A stretch of DNA of 64,000 nt from Klebsormidium nitens (lineage: Eukaryota > Streptophyta > Klebsormidiophyceae > Klebsormidiales > Klebsormidiaceae): assembly GCA_000708835.1 (NCBI GenBank), contig DF237383.1:1-64000 (forward strand). Reading direction: 5' to 3'. Shown here piece after piece: positions 32,401 through 45,400 of this stretch. The position numbers were made by a program, and so were the translations under genes. The stretch's first letter is position 1, and every line of letters starts with the position of its first letter. The notes under the pieces were generated by a model. That model made no database searches. It was given only the letters and a program-made list of their open reading frames with translations, and was not told the DNA's origin.

Positions 32401-35400
32401 ATGACTCTGGTGTGGAAGGCGTGGCTGCAGGCAAAGTTGGAAACTCTTAGAACACCTGCTGTGCCGTATCTGATGGAGTGGTTTTATCCAGAGGATTTTG
32501 GATCAAAGCCCCGGTTAATGATCACAAACCTTGTTTCACAGCGACAGCGGGGGGCTTTGATTATAGCCTTTGCGCAAGCTTGCCAACAAGTCCGGCGTGA
32601 TATGACGTCTATTCGTCAATTGTGGCTTTCCTATGCTAGCCCCTGCCTGTCTGCAATCCTGAGAGGTCTGAGCTCCCTAAACCATCTGCCGATGGGGCTG
32701 CAGACGTTGTAGTGATACAATCCCCCTCACATGAATCGATCCCTTGAACTACTTCCAGAACGCCCCTGGGAACTTTTTCAGCAGTTTCCCCGCCGGAGCC
32801 CCTTGAAAATGCAAAATCATAGCTCGTTTCGAGTACTCTTAAAACACTAGAACAACAACCGGAAGTAACACGATCTTCCATTCCGCAGGAGGTCGGCCAT
32901 TGGCTAGCGGCGTCAGCCAAGAAGGTCAAGCTCAGCATTCCCTTCCTGATACCCAGCCCCACGCTCGGCAGCTTTGGCGCCGTCACGCAGGCAAGTGGAT
33001 CAACCGCAATGCTTTTGGCGGAAGCTGTTCCTTCACGTTTCGATGTCCCCTTTCGTATTCTCTTCGCTGGGGAGCCCCATACGACCGGCGTCCTTATGTC
33101 ATGCACTGACGGCTTATTGCAGACACCGTGTGGACACCTCTGCTTTCAATGTTGTTCCGCTTCCGACTTGCCCTGCAATGGCCTGGGGGGCCTGCATGCT
33201 ATCTTATTGCACATTCGGTCAAACCTGGCCGCCTGACCCGAGTCCGATTCCAGCCGATCGCAGAAAACTTGAAAAGCGCAAAACTTGAACCCTTCGATCA
33301 CCGGGATGCTACGATCGAACGGCCCAAGGTTCTGCCGGTTCGACCGAATTGTGCAATCGGTTCCGATCGAACTTCGGTCAGGCGGCCAGGTTTGACCGAA
33401 TGTGCAATAGCTGACCATTTTGGAAAGTTCCCAACTTTGCCATCCCCATTAGCTTTCTCATCCGGATGCATCAGTGCGTGTCAGGTACGACGAGCACACT
33501 TAACTCCGAAGTGGACGAAAAGAGTACAGCAGTTCTGCATTTCCAGATTATATTGTCGACCCGAACCACGGCCCTGCGCATTGCCCGAAAAGATTTGACG
33601 AGACGGACACAAAGAGGCATGACTTTGCACCGCCAGTTTCGATTTCGTAATGTACGCGTTGGATCACGTTGATTTCCACGGCCTCAAGTGCTAGTTTCTT
33701 AAACGACACCCCAAAAGGGACGTCGCAAAGTGTCTGGATCCAAACCGAGAGGAAAAGTTAAGGCGAATTGAACGTTCCCTCTCTCGCACTTCGAGTCCTA
33801 AGTGCCGTCGAAATGCTGCCGGTATAAAGCAAACGGAAAGAAAAGCTTACCCACTTCTACTCCCTCGCGCAGTTCAAGTCCCTCGTTCCTGACCGGACGT
33901 CCAAGTTCGACATTGCGGTGTCCGGTCCTCTGGCGGGCGCCCTCTTCTCCCTTTCCCTGGTCGCTCTCGGCCTGACGCTCTCCGATCCGGCCAGCCCCGA
34001 CCTGGTGCAAGTTCCCGCGCAGCTCTTTGAGGGGTCGCTTCTGCTCGGGCTCATCTCCCGGGCGGCCCTCGGGTTCGAGTGAGTCTGATGCGCACCGACG
34101 TCCTTGCCGCTATGGTTGCTGGTTCGAGATCGCGAAGTGTTGAGCTTCGACCCAGGGACCTAGGAGGATCTGGTGCAATGCTTGGCGAGGGATCCCCTTC
34201 TTCTCGAGCCTGTGCCCCCAGCACTTTGTTGCTTTTCCGCAATTCGAAGGTTCGCTGCTAACCGGGCTCAATACTTGGGCTGTCAATCTGGATCACGGTC
34301 TGCGGCGACTGGTTTTGCTTCATGTCCGCGACACTGTGCTCAGAACGGGGGCAAATCTTTGAGGAGTCGCACGGGACGGCAGAGGCGCGAGCTAGAGGCA
34401 CCACAAGCAACTGCTTCGGACGTTTGTCGAACCGCTTGTGCACATCTCTCTTGTTCGTTTCAACGCTGCATTTGGCCCGCACACAAACTCACGAAACAAG
34501 TCACTTGCTGCTCGTTTCATCGTCAAACTGGTTCTGTCGATAAAGCTGGTGCGGCTTTTCACACCCGTCGCTCTGCCCTGCAGAGCAATGCACCGGGCGA
34601 ACGTGTCAATACACCCGCTCGTGATTGCCGGCTGGTGTGGTTTCACCACCCAAGTGTTCAATATGCTGCCGGCCGGACGGATAGACGGGGGTCGAGCTGT
34701 GCAGGTAAACGACCGAGCTACAAAGGTCCTATCTTCGCACACAAGGGTCTGTGCTTGGCATCAGTTGTGAACGGTCTGGTTGGGAAGTGTCTGAATGACT
34801 CAGGGACGCTGATGTTTGCCAGCGCTGCCAGAGGAGGTTGCATGGATGTGACCATTCTAAAGGGCCCTGCTCGTTTGCAAGGACGAGATCCCTATTTCTA
34901 CCCGCTATAGTCTTTTTTGTAATGCCCACCGCTTGCCCTGTCAGGGCAAGTCTGTATCGTCAAACCTGGGAAGAATGACGGGATAAAATCCCGTCTGAAC
35001 CACAGCGCGTGCTTTTCCGCAGGCGGCCTTTGGGAAAGGGACGCTTGCGGTAACTAGTGTGGTGACATACCTGCTGCTGGGGCTGGGGCTGTTGGGCGGG
35101 GACTTGGCGCTGTCGTTCGGGCTGTATATACTCATTGTACAGGTGAGAAGATGACCATGGTGGAAATGTGCTGTGCCAAAAATCTGTGCCAAAAATCTCC
35201 TGCATAGCATTGAAGTCCTTGTTCCAGGACTACGGAACGTTCTAGAGTTGCCCGGCCGAGCTATTGTGCATATGCGTAGGAGAGGGGAAGGAGATCGAGG
35301 AGTTTTGCGCATGTCTTCCGCATCTGCAAGAAAGAATGATTACTTTTGGTGGCCCTTTCCGACGGCGGTTGATCATTCGATAGAGCTGGTATTCTTGTCG

Positions 35401-35755
35401 TTCGACATAGCGTTCGACATGGCAGCTCGTGACTGCTCCGCAGCTTAGCTTGATTGTGTCTCAGCATGCGGGGCTCTGACTCTGGTTGCGACATCAGCAG
35501 ATACCTCCTGAAGCTTGAAGCCAAAGCTTTGGGACGGGTTGTGCAGATTGCTAGCTTTCCTTTCGCCGCTCATCTCATTTCACTCACATGCAGCGACGAG
35601 CGGAGAAGCCTTGCTTGGATGATGTAACAGACGTTGGAAAGGTACGACGAGGGCTCCATTTAGCCGCTCTAGCAGTGTGTCTCGTCACGTTGCTCCCGGT
35701 CTTCCCACAGATGGCAGAGGACCTCGGCATAGGTATCAATCACATGGTTATGTGA
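29434..35755 (+). CDS. EGY2: EGY2-like chloroplast site-2 protease (M50)
   Basis: This is an intramembrane zinc metalloprotease of the EGY family, which acts in the thylakoid or envelope membrane of chloroplasts. Ten exons join in frame: 29434-29871, 30283-30501, 30888-31130, 31541-31642, 32194-32340, 32889-32990, 33873-34078, 34584-34704, 35023-35142 and 35594-35755, giving 619 aa. The zinc motif HEVGH (383-387) is split by an intron after its first His. The second metal motif is NMLPAGRID (512-520). Hydrophobic segments include VWQYLVAAVLLILTGGACL and TSVVTYLLLGLGLLG. The basic, Ser-rich N-terminus fits a transit peptide, and an ATG at 29,467 (MALARAADVS) may be the better start. Intron 6 has a GC donor (CAG|GCAAGT) and carries a MITE. 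Both protease motifs are intact, so this is not one of the inactive homologues. Confidence 0.95.
32991..32996 (+). other. GC-type 5' splice site, EGY2-like intron 6
   Basis: The donor reads ACGCAG|GCAAGT. Joining exactly here to the acceptor at 33,872 gives the expected continuation GAVTQ-FKSLVPDR in phase 0. The rest of the donor matches the consensus perfectly, as is usual for GC-AG introns. Confidence 0.9.
33205..33409. mobile_element. MITE with 32-bp perfect inverted ends and TA duplication
   Basis: A 201-bp non-coding element (33,207-33,407) has terminal inverted repeats of 32 bp with no mismatch, starting TTGCACATTCGGTCAAACCT. It is flanked by TA on both sides (33,205-33,206 and 33,408-33,409). 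The TA target and short size fit a Tc1/mariner-type (Stowaway-like) MITE. It sits inside intron 6 of the EGY2-like gene. The perfect arms suggest recent insertion. Confidence 0.85.
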
Positions 35756-36891
35756 TAATTCCTGAGGTCAAGAGCCTCTATTCGAAACTGGCAGTACGCG
35801 GGTTGCGCCCATGTTGTTTCAGATTTGCAATTGCGGATGTGTTATGGTGAGGATTCCAAGCCTGCGGGCGTACATCGATGGGCCCCAACATTGAGCACAT
35901 GCATCCAACCGTTATGTTGATGGGGTTGAGTCAATACTAGTTGACTTAGAATAAGTAAGAGGGTTTCAGGGCAATCATGCAGAAAATTTCCGACTTGGAT
36001 GCCGCCCCGGGCCTACCGTACATCACTACCGTAAGATACTGGTAAGATTTGAGCATCATTCACAGCAGCTTGGACTTTTGTAAGGGCTGCACACGAGCTT
36101 GCCGACATGCAATTGACACATGGTATGCCTATGATTATCACATGTCAGGAATCCGAAGCTGGGCGGCAGCAAGTGACGATGCGTATAACTTATCGAATCA
36201 CTTAGCCGCGTGGATGCAATTAGTTTAGAGCTGCCGCCCATGTTGCTCGATCGAGATGACAATGATCTGGCCGCCGCCGCAGCTGGCAAAATTTACGTAC
36301 AAACTTTAAGCGTCTATATTTGTTTCAATGGCTTGATCATAATCAGTGCGCAGCTACCGTGTTATGAAATCTTGTATAAGACGCGACCATGCGTATATAA
36401 CATATAGCTAATGTGCATTGCATATACTATATCTTCAGAGCTGCAATTTGCATGGCGGCAGCGGCGTGGCGAACCCGCGCATTTGAGTCTGGGTTCTATT
36501 TTGATGGGTGCAGAACCTTTCTAAACCTGTCAACCGAATCGATCTCGTGTATTGTCAAAGCGAGCCATGGGTACGGGGCCCCAATGAGGTTTCAAGGAGT
36601 AAGCGCATTGTTTCAAAAAACTGCTTTGGTCATGAGGCTTCGTCCTGACAACATGCCAAGGGTTGGAAGAACAGTTCAACCGTTCACTTGACATCAAAGT
36701 GAAACGCTTTCTCAAGGGGCAAGTATACAAGGCAGCTGGATTGCCACCAGAACATGTAGGATACATTGAACAATGTCAAGGCAACCAAACCTAACCAGGG
36801 TTCTGGAAGATTACAAGGCTTGAACGATCCTAAATTAGCTGGAAGGCTGAGAATAGCCCCGTGACAGATCGATACTTCCAACGAAACGTTT
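35756..36891. other. convergent intergenic region EGY2-like / ALY
   Basis: These 1.1 kb hold the 3' ends of two convergent genes. No coding frame, repeat or RNA gene was recognised. The short frames present have no similarity that I can see. Confidence 0.45.
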
Positions 36892-39800
36892 CTATTCCGC
36901 CATGTCCTCAGCCTGCTGTTGATGGTACTTGTCTAGCTCTGCGTCAAGTTCTGCGGAGAAAAAGACCAGTCAGGGGCTGAAGTAGACTAGGCGGAAAAAG
37001 AGGGTAGTCAGAGGGTTGGTATAAACAAGGCCACTCTGCCCAGACTGGATTTGCGAACAGCAGGGGCCCCAAATGATTTGGGAGCATAATCTGTCAATCA
37101 CAAAAAGGCAGCAGCAAGAAGGTCGCTTTATATCGCTGACCCTAAAGGGACAGTGTAAGCAGTTCGAGTAGATATGATCCAGGTGACAAAGCTCTGAATC
37201 CTCATTTTGAGAAACCACAGTAGGGAAGCTCTCGATTGACACTCCACCAGCTTTGACGAGGTTAAGCAACAGCGAAACTTCCACGTTAAGGGACAAACAT
37301 CCCGCCAAACCCAGCTTGTAATGGAACCAATAACCACTTCTCTCATGCAAGTTTCAGATCTGTTTCTCGGTAGTGGCACATAGAGTAGACAAGTGATTTG
37401 TACCCGAACTCACCCTTTTGGATCTCCGCGGGGTCCCGAGTATCCTGGGGCTTGGCTCCCCGCCCCCCTCGGCCGCCCCGCGCCGCGCCTCCCCGGCCCC
37501 TAGGATTCCTGCCACCTCGTGCAACATACGTGCCCCGACCTCGCATAGGGAAGCTGCAAAGATGCGGCAGGCAGCATGGTCAAACGGAAGAATCCATCCA
37601 ATGATGCATCGCGCAAAGAAAGGAATAGTTCGGAAACGTAGGCCCTGCCTAGATAGGCAGGCAGTTGACAGAGTTGTTCCGGTATTCTGTCGTGATTTGC
37701 TCTGGGTAAGGATGAGGCCCACTAACAACCCTGGCTGTGAAATGGTGCGGAGATGCATCGAAGGTGCTGATTGCAAGAGAAACGCAAGGAAAGTTGCTCA
37801 CCCTCTGCCAGCGAATCCGCCACCCCGCCCAAACTCCTGCCCCGGGCTGCAAGCAGATATAAGACATGAGCACCTTCAGAAACAAACTTTGTCAAGCAGA
37901 ACTTTTTAACCATATCTAAAATATGCTCATCATTGGCCAGCACAGACAAGGGGCGTGAGGTTGCAAGTAGTGCGGCTTTTGCAAGTCACAGCAGAGATGG
38001 GGCATACTGGCACTACTGCAAACATCTCTTCAGTTGACAAAAGCGTGCAGGCAGGCCTACGACATATGCTGATGATATAATGCAAACAAAACGTCAATAC
38101 ACAAGTGGCTGCAATTTGCCTGACAGCTCTGGGATATGCAAAGCTACCGTGCAGCATAAAAGAAGAACCACTGTCATAAGCAAACCGGGAACTGCAAACT
38201 TGGTGGATGGAAACAGCACTTTACCGCCGCGAGCAAGCTCCAATTGCGAGCCACTCGTTTCAGGCAATCTTAACTTGTCATGTTTAGATGACATTTGATG
38301 ACAAGGAAGAAGAATAACAGTAAGTCTCTCAAAATCCCATTAGCGAAAACATGACCAGGATGAGGAGAGAAACGTACGCCACAGTGCGCGCCGCAACCGC
38401 AATCCGGGGGAGGTTGGTCCCAACAATTTCAATCTTCATCGGTTTCCCGTCGAGTGCGACTCCGTCATACCGCGTGACGGCCTTCATTGCATCCTGCTTC
38501 CTGGCAAAGACCACCTCCGCAGTGCCCTGTATGAGGCAACGTGGAGATTAAGATCAGCGCAAGGAGTAAGCATTTGTAAGCAAATATACCTGTCCTGCTC
38601 TCTATACCTGTTCTGTTCTTGCCGGACTTTAGGGTTCCTCTCAAAACAGAGAAGGCAAAGGGTTCGGTGACTTTTCTCGAGACATCAGTTAGAATGGCTC
38701 AAAGAAGCCGAACCACGATACGACTGGTAAACAAGCACATCCAGATGCCAATCCAGAATTGGGACTCCTGTTCTTCGCCTGCCGGCTTTTCGAACGACCA
38801 GGAGGCAAGTTGAGTGCCACAAACAATACCACTCCTGATGATCCACTTGAAAGCTGCTAACGTTGAATGTCTGGCGAACATACTTTGAAATACAATCCAA
38901 TGACTTCAAAATCTGCAGACAGGCATTCCCAGATCCCATCCCAATGAGTACAGAACCCTAATTCGCTCCTCGTGTGTCACCATCCAAGAAAGACGCGATT
39001 TGCACTCTGGCTAAGGTGCTAAACACACCTTTGAGCGTCCGCTCTTGTCGAAGTTGATCTCACTCCGCTTCAGGTCGCCGAGCTCGCCGAAGAGCTCCTG
39101 CACCAAAAACCAAAAGTCGTCACCATCGCTGCCAAAGCAATCAGCTTGATAGTAAAGATGAGCATTCCTCTCGCGGCTGCTGGAGCGCATTTGCTAATTA
39201 CTTTACCAACAATTGCGAGAAACAAGAAGGTCGTTGATGTGACGGAGCAACAAACTATCTCGAAACCACGGCAGGTTCAATTACCGCCGACTCTTTGCTT
39301 GCTCGAAGAGAAAACCAGTGTTCAATTCAGAACCCATCATTGTGGCAAGGATGGAAATCTTCCAAGATACAGCAGATACCACGTCGTAAGTGCGCGCAGA
39401 TTGGAAAAGATACCATGATTGAGGGAGTGCTCAGTACCTTGACATCATCGTTAGAAACATTGTAGTCGAGGTTGGAAATAAAAAGCTTGGTCCCTGTCTG
39501 GATCTCCATTGGCCTCGCTCCCGGAGCATATGCTGGTCCCTCCTGGTATAGGTCATGAGCCCACACGTCTCCGGCAGGTGCAGCAGGCTGGTTGAACAAA
39601 ACAGAGCAGCACTCGTTTCAGAAGGACAGATCTGGTTAGTCTGAGCACCGACACCGCAAACGCCTCCTGCAGGAACATTTTGGGTGGACTCCCCAGCAGG
39701 CTCGCTCTTCCACAGCCCCCTCTTCTCCAGGTCCAAAGGGTCCAGGTAATTGCTGGGAAGAGTGTCCTCTGGTCACCATGAACCCCGTCTCTCAAATCCA

Positions 39801-40469
39801 AAGAGCCAAGTCCGGCACAGGCCTACAGGCTAAGCAGAGGTGCTGACAAGAACACCACGTGCTTTTGTCCGTGCCGTGCACCGTGCTGTCCCTTTGGTGC
39901 TTGTTGCATCCACCCCTTGATCTGTTGGGAGCTCCAAATGTCTCTGATCAAAAGCAGGCTAATCGCTCAGTCTGCCTAAGCCCTTGGCGCAGGAACGATG
40001 CAAACTCATGTGACGACCACTACCAACTAGTGTTACGATTTAGACGAATCAGTGCCCTCGCAGAGTCTTGTCAACTACCTACTCTGTACTAATCTGTAGC
40101 TTGCCGGGGAACAGAGTCAATGAAGGTGCAAAAAGGGATGGTTCCAATCTGAAGCAGACCCGAAGAAGCTGAATGAATACTGGAGGTCCTCGGAGCCGGG
40201 CTTTGCAGGGCACCGTTCCCCAAACGCCGACAATATGTTGCTCGAGTCCGCTGGCTTCTGCTGACCTGTCTAGCATAAGGGGCCGCCCGAAAAGCTGCGC
40301 GAGTGTTTGCCCTCCTGACAGGGCCCGACCGTCCCCCACCATAAGGATTGTCTGTTCCTGTCCTGCCCGCCCCCCCTCTTCCTCCACCCCTGCCGCCCCG
40401 TGCGCCGCCCCGCGCTCCAGTCTTGTTCTTCTTGATCAGGTCATCCAGAGACACGTCCAGGTTCGACAT
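36892..40469 (-). CDS. ALY: ALY/THO4-type mRNA export adaptor
   Basis: An ALY/REF (THO4) protein links the TREX complex and the UAP56 helicase to spliced mRNA in the nucleus for export. Six exons join in frame: 40266-40469, 39438-39587, 39029-39097, 38378-38526, 37414-37553 and 36892-36950, giving 256 aa. Features in order are an N-terminal UAP56-binding motif (MSNLDVSLDDLIKKN), an RGG-rich stretch (ARGGRGGGRGG), one RRM (about 85-165; LFISNLDYNVSNDD, then GTAEVVFARK) and a second RGG stretch (RGGRNPRGRGG). A C-terminal copy of the UAP56-binding motif follows (ELDAELDKYHQQQAEDMAE). The length is normal for plant ALY proteins, and all introns are GT-AG. The promoter side is shared with the divergently transcribed cryptochrome gene about 2 kb away. 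Which plant ALY paralogue it matches is not decidable here. Confidence 0.96.
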
Positions 40470-42496
40470 CGTTCTTGGACTGCAGCTCGCTAGGACGAGT
40501 GACCCCTGTTGACTAGGGAGAAGCTTTCGACAGCCCAAGAAACAGCGCTCTGATCGCTCTACTTCGATTTCTTGCTGCTTCAAACTTGTGATCAGAATCG
40601 AAGTGCTCGAGCTCGACTTCAAGTTCAAGTTCTTCCTGGCTAAATTGAGCCGCGGTACGCACCATACACTAGCAATACGTACCTTCCTTTCCGAATGCTG
40701 GCTCCAGGAACCAGAGTCAGCAGGTTTGAACCGTAGACGGTGGTAAGTACCGTATGCTGGGTAACGTCGGTACCTAGTTAGTGAGTCAGTAGCCAGTACT
40801 ACCGGTACGCCGGTACCCTCAGGATCAGCTCCTGTCAGTGTCTCGAGATTCAGGTACCGTATCACCAGTCCGGTCCTGGTACATACCGGTTGTACTAACC
40901 CGGACTACCTAAGTACCTACCTAGGTACATGTGTCAGTACCAACCGTGCTTCCATTGTGAAGCTGAATAAAACGGATACCGGTAACTCTCGCGTGACCTA
41001 ACGGGCGTGTGACTTAAGATACGAGCTACCCGGGCACTTCAAACTAAAAACCTAACCCGAGTAATCACCTGCTCCGCACCCCAACCCACCCTAACCACCA
41101 TACCAACCCCACCCGTCCCCCGGGTACTTATCTTAGGTCACACGGCTCTTAGGTCACACGAGAGTTATCGGAGTATAAAACGGTCGGCGGTGCCAATGCG
41201 GAGTTGCTGGTACGCACCTGCTATCGTATGCTGCGGCGTATGACCGGCCAAGGCTGCACCGGTCTTGCAAAGCAGAAGATGGAGCTCGGGGAACGTCACT
41301 GCCACTTCGGTCTCTTTGCGACACAAGCGCAAAGGGGCACGGTTTACAGTCCCCATGTGACGCCAGTAGGACCGGTCCTGCAAGTTGCGACTTCAGGACT
41401 GGAACGGTACTAGGTAGTAGGTAGGTACCGTACTTAGACTTGCACGGCCCAGGGGGCACCAATTTGGCAGGTAACATGCAGTTCGCTCCGCCAACTTTGC
41501 AGTGTGCGGCAAACGGACTCCCTGGGCGGCGCCGGAGCCAACTCTGCTAGGTACATGCTACACATGGGCGTCGAACTTCGCCATACCGGTACCTCTGTGG
41601 CGTTGCCCAGCGCTGCCCATTTGTCAAGAACCTCTGGAGCGAAGTTCTGGCGAGTCAGAAATTGGGAGTCGGGACTGCGTCGTGCGATTCAAACGATATC
41701 GGACGGATCTGAATGTCCCAAATCTTTCTCATTCGAGATCTGTACGGATATCCGGGTGACGTTTGATATCAGGTAGCTTGGATGTCGCCCGGATATTTTG
41801 TAATCACCGGGCACCAAATGTTCAGCCGGTCTGTAAAACCGGCTCTATGACACGGGCATTGGTTTCTCTTCGGCCCCTCGAAACTTGCCGCCCGGTGAGC
41901 CGTAGTTGTGCATCCGGTGGCTCCCTTCCAACATCCAGATTCCACGGTGGCAAAAAGCACAAACTGAGCATCACAAAAGCGCAGCTCACGAATCACGATC
42001 TTATTTTCAGTGGTGCAGGTGACACCCGCGCCGTACGCTGTACCGTACGGTTCAAAGGTACCCCTCCGAGGCCCGGTAACCACCGGTAGGTACCTGTCAA
42101 GTCATGATGATTGGTACCAGAATGCCACGCGCAACTTGACATGACACCCACCACAGTCAGAGAATTGGCACACAGGCGAAGAGGGAGGAGAAAGGCGCAC
42201 TTTTCTACCCTGCGCTCGGGCGTCCACTTGTCTTCTGCTTGGTCCTTGTCAGGTAGTTGTACATAGCAGTGGCGCTGTCAGACGGTGGCGGTGCTTTAAG
42301 GTAGTCACGGCGGCCCACATCCATCATGTGATTGCGTTGTCTTGACCCTTATGTTGGGTGGTTTGAGGAGTGAATGGGTTTAGCCCGGTACGCGGGGCAG
42401 CGAGCATGGGAAAGTGACCAGGTTTTGTAGAAATGCTTGAGCAGTTTTAGCCAACGCACGGGAGTTGTCAATTGTCATCACCTTGTGGTTAGTAAA
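40470..42496. promoter_or_regulatory. divergent region ALY / cryptochrome, GGTACC-rich
   Basis: These 2.0 kb lie between two divergent start codons. The stretch 40,670-42,120 is strikingly rich in GGTAC/GTACC and CCGGTA words, including GGTACC palindromes, and contains a Mutator-type MITE at 40,976-41,174. Open frames here (for example 41,763-42,089) are short and unrecognised. Defined promoter elements could not be assigned. Confidence 0.4.
40976..41174. mobile_element. Mutator-type MITE with 9-bp target duplication
   Basis: A 199-bp element is flanked by the perfect direct repeat ATAAAACGG (40,967-40,975 and 41,175-41,183). Terminal inverted repeats of about 45 bp are roughly 80% identical. 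The left end starts ATACCGGTAACTCTCG and the right end, on the other strand, ACTCCGATAACTCTCG. Each arm carries two GTGACCTAA-like words. The core is an inverted relative of the core of the element at 13,826-14,033. It lies about 500 bases upstream of the ALY start codon. No coding capacity. Confidence 0.87.
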
Positions 42497-45400
42497 ATGG
42501 AACCTGTTACAGTTGTGTGGTTTAGGAGAGATTTGCGGTTGGAGGACAACCCAGCCCTGATATCAGCGGCACGGATGGGTACAGTGGTTCCTGTGTTCAT
42601 CTGGGCACCTGAGGAAGAGGGGCAGTTTCAACCAGGCAGGTGCTCGCGTTGGTGGTTAAAGCAGAGTTTGTTGCACCTGGATGTGACTCTGCAGAAAATG
42701 GGGGCGCCGCTCATACTCAGGAGGTGTGCAGACAGCGCTACAATGCTGCTGGATATTGTGAAAGAGACAGGAGCAACGCAGGTCTTCTACAACCATCTGT
42801 ATGGTAAGTCCACCAGAGGGATAATCATGCAAGCATTACCAACATAGACGTGCTTGCTATTTGACCGAGCTGATAAGGTTCAGGATTACGACTTTTATCT
42901 TTCCTTGCTGCTGATGTGGACCACATTATCTGGGGACAGGTGCCACTGGCATGCCTTAGATACTGTTTTCTGCAGTGCGGTTGTGCATGTTTCTTATGCA
43001 CCCACCATTTCAGCAGCATCAGCACCTGACGATCAACAAAAGCAAGTAGGGACACAGGCAAAGCCGAGGTACAACGAGCAGTATGTTGGCAGACTAGGCA
43101 TAGGCATAGAACCTGAGCTACAGCAGCAACTGGTGAAATTTCAAGCACATCAACAGCATGGCCAAAAGCGGAAAAGAGACGAAATCAGTCATAATGTGTG
43201 CATATGGAAAAAACGTTACAAGCCAGTCTTGCCCGACCAGCGTACGGGAAGGGCTTGGGAAGCTTGGTTCGCTATCTGAAGATGTTGGATGGCCCTTTCA
43301 CCTGGCCAGCGCTTTTTGAATTTTCGGGCCTCGTCTTTCTTGTTGGAGAAAATCAATAGTCCCATTGTCTGATGGCTCATAGCAACTGTGCTCTTTTCCA
43401 GCCTGGGGTTTGCACAGAAGAACGTAGTGAACTCTGTTGCTTATGCGTGAGGTCCATGAAATCTTCTTAGTTGTTTTGTGCTCTTCTATGGTTGATGAGC
43501 TTGTATATCTGCAATGATCAGCCTGTGACCTCTCTGTGCCGGACGGTGCCAACACAATTTCCAGATTGTTACGGATTTCTTGGTTTCTCTGATAATGTTG
43601 ATACTCATGTGCAGCTTCTGCTGCGACATCTTTATTGATACTCTTGTGCAGCTTCTGCTATCACATCTTTACTTTGCAAGGCTTAGGGCTCTTGACGCAG
43701 TGCTTTGGCAGGCGGCATGCTCTCGTTGCACTCTTTCACTTATGCTTGTCGACTGCAGAATAGCGACACTCTTGGTCCTAGTCGTATTCTGAGAATGCTA
43801 CTTCTGCTCCTCCTTTGCCTGGTATGCACATCAATCTGCACTTGCTGCTTATCTTCATTTCTGGTTGGTACAAGGTGGCCCTTATGCCATAGTTTGCACT
43901 ATCCTTTGAAACAAAGGTACAGGTTGATGCAAAAGGGTGCAGCCGGAAGCCTTTCCTAACGTTTGCCACCTTTGACAAAGTTGTGGCTCTGGGTGCAAGC
44001 TTTGCTCTTCACTGCCTTACTAAGCGTGTTGCAACGCCATAGATTTTGGTTTTTGCTGGGGTTCTCAATGTCTGTTCCATAGTCTTGACATGGTTCCTTC
44101 TGGCTCTCTTCTGGTCCCCCTTTCGCCTTCAGCAACCCACTGCTTTCTGCAAAACACTTTGAGGGCGGTTGGCTCGAAAGGTTTTTGAGACTTCTCTGAG
44201 TGTTGTTGTATCACGTGGACCGCCTCTCTTGGGGCAACTTGGCTCAATCCAGTCATTTTGCTGGTTGCTTGCATGATCATGTTGTGGCGCTCACCATGTC
44301 CGACGTTCTGCCAGCAAGTTTGCAAGTGTTTGGGCCAGTTCCAGCATCATCTCTCTTGAAGCACTGCTTTTCTCGACAATTTTACTCTCAGCAAACATGT
44401 CACAAGCTCACTTTACAGGGCCTCTTGGTTCATTGACGCGCATTGCTGACATGGACTTCTGTTTGTCTTCTTCAGACCCGGTCTCCCTAGTCCGCGACCA
44501 CAGAGTGAAGCAGAGCCTTGTACAACACGGTGTCGTTGTCCACACATTCAACGCAGACCTTCTGTACGAGCCCTGGGAAGTGTACGATGAGCAGGGGCAT
44601 CCGTTCACGGTGTTTGAGAACTACTGGAATAAGTGCTTGAACATGCCGTTCGAGCCAGACGCGCCGCTGCTGGCGCCAAAGAAGCTGAGCGGGATTGAGA
44701 GTGAGTGCATCCGCGCTGCTTCCTTCTCCTTGTTGCTTCGTGCGTTGTTTGAAGCACAAAATGTCGGTACTGCTACAATTGCTCTCTTCGCATGAGTATT
44801 TTGACTGTGAAGTACCACCCAAGAAGAAGACCGAAGCAAGAGCATTCTTGCTTGTTGATAAAGTGCCCCTTCTGAGCTGCATTCATGTGCCCATGTCCTC
44901 TAGCTTCTCCCCATAGGCTAGGAGGGTGCGCTCCAGTATCGGGTGTAGGATGCCCTGTGCAGTGACCAAAGGGTGGTTTGCATTCAATGAAAAGAGAGGG
45001 CACATATGAAACAAGGGCTCTTAGAAACATCCATCACTCCATACATCGGTCACTGCAATTCCAACTGGCTCAAAGCTGCCCGCTGTCTGCAGTTGAAGTC
45101 CCCAGCTTGTCCCTGGATGGCATTGGCCTGGAGGACCCTCTCGAGGCGAGCAGCAACTCTCTGCTGGCACGGGCATGGGCCCCTGGCTGGAGCAACGCAG
45201 ACCGTGCGCTGGAGTCGTTCCTCAGGGGGGCGCTCGCTTCGTATGCAACTGCCAGGACCAAGACTGACACTACCACAACCAGCCTGCTTTCGCCTCACTT
45301 ACACTTTGGGGAGGTGAGATTGACCACCTTCCGGTCAGACCCTCTCATCTCCGGTCCGGTGGCGTTATGTGCGGGCGCACAGCTTGCCCTCAGTCCAGTG

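Noticed and set aside
34173-34910. 245-codon plus-strand frame in the EGY2-like gene
   Set aside because: It spans an intron-exon-intron region in a frame different from the clear protease exon, and has no domain.
42854-43279. 141-codon frame in CRY intron 1
   Set aside because: It has no similarity to cryptochrome or any known family, and exons 1 and 2 join perfectly in phase without it.
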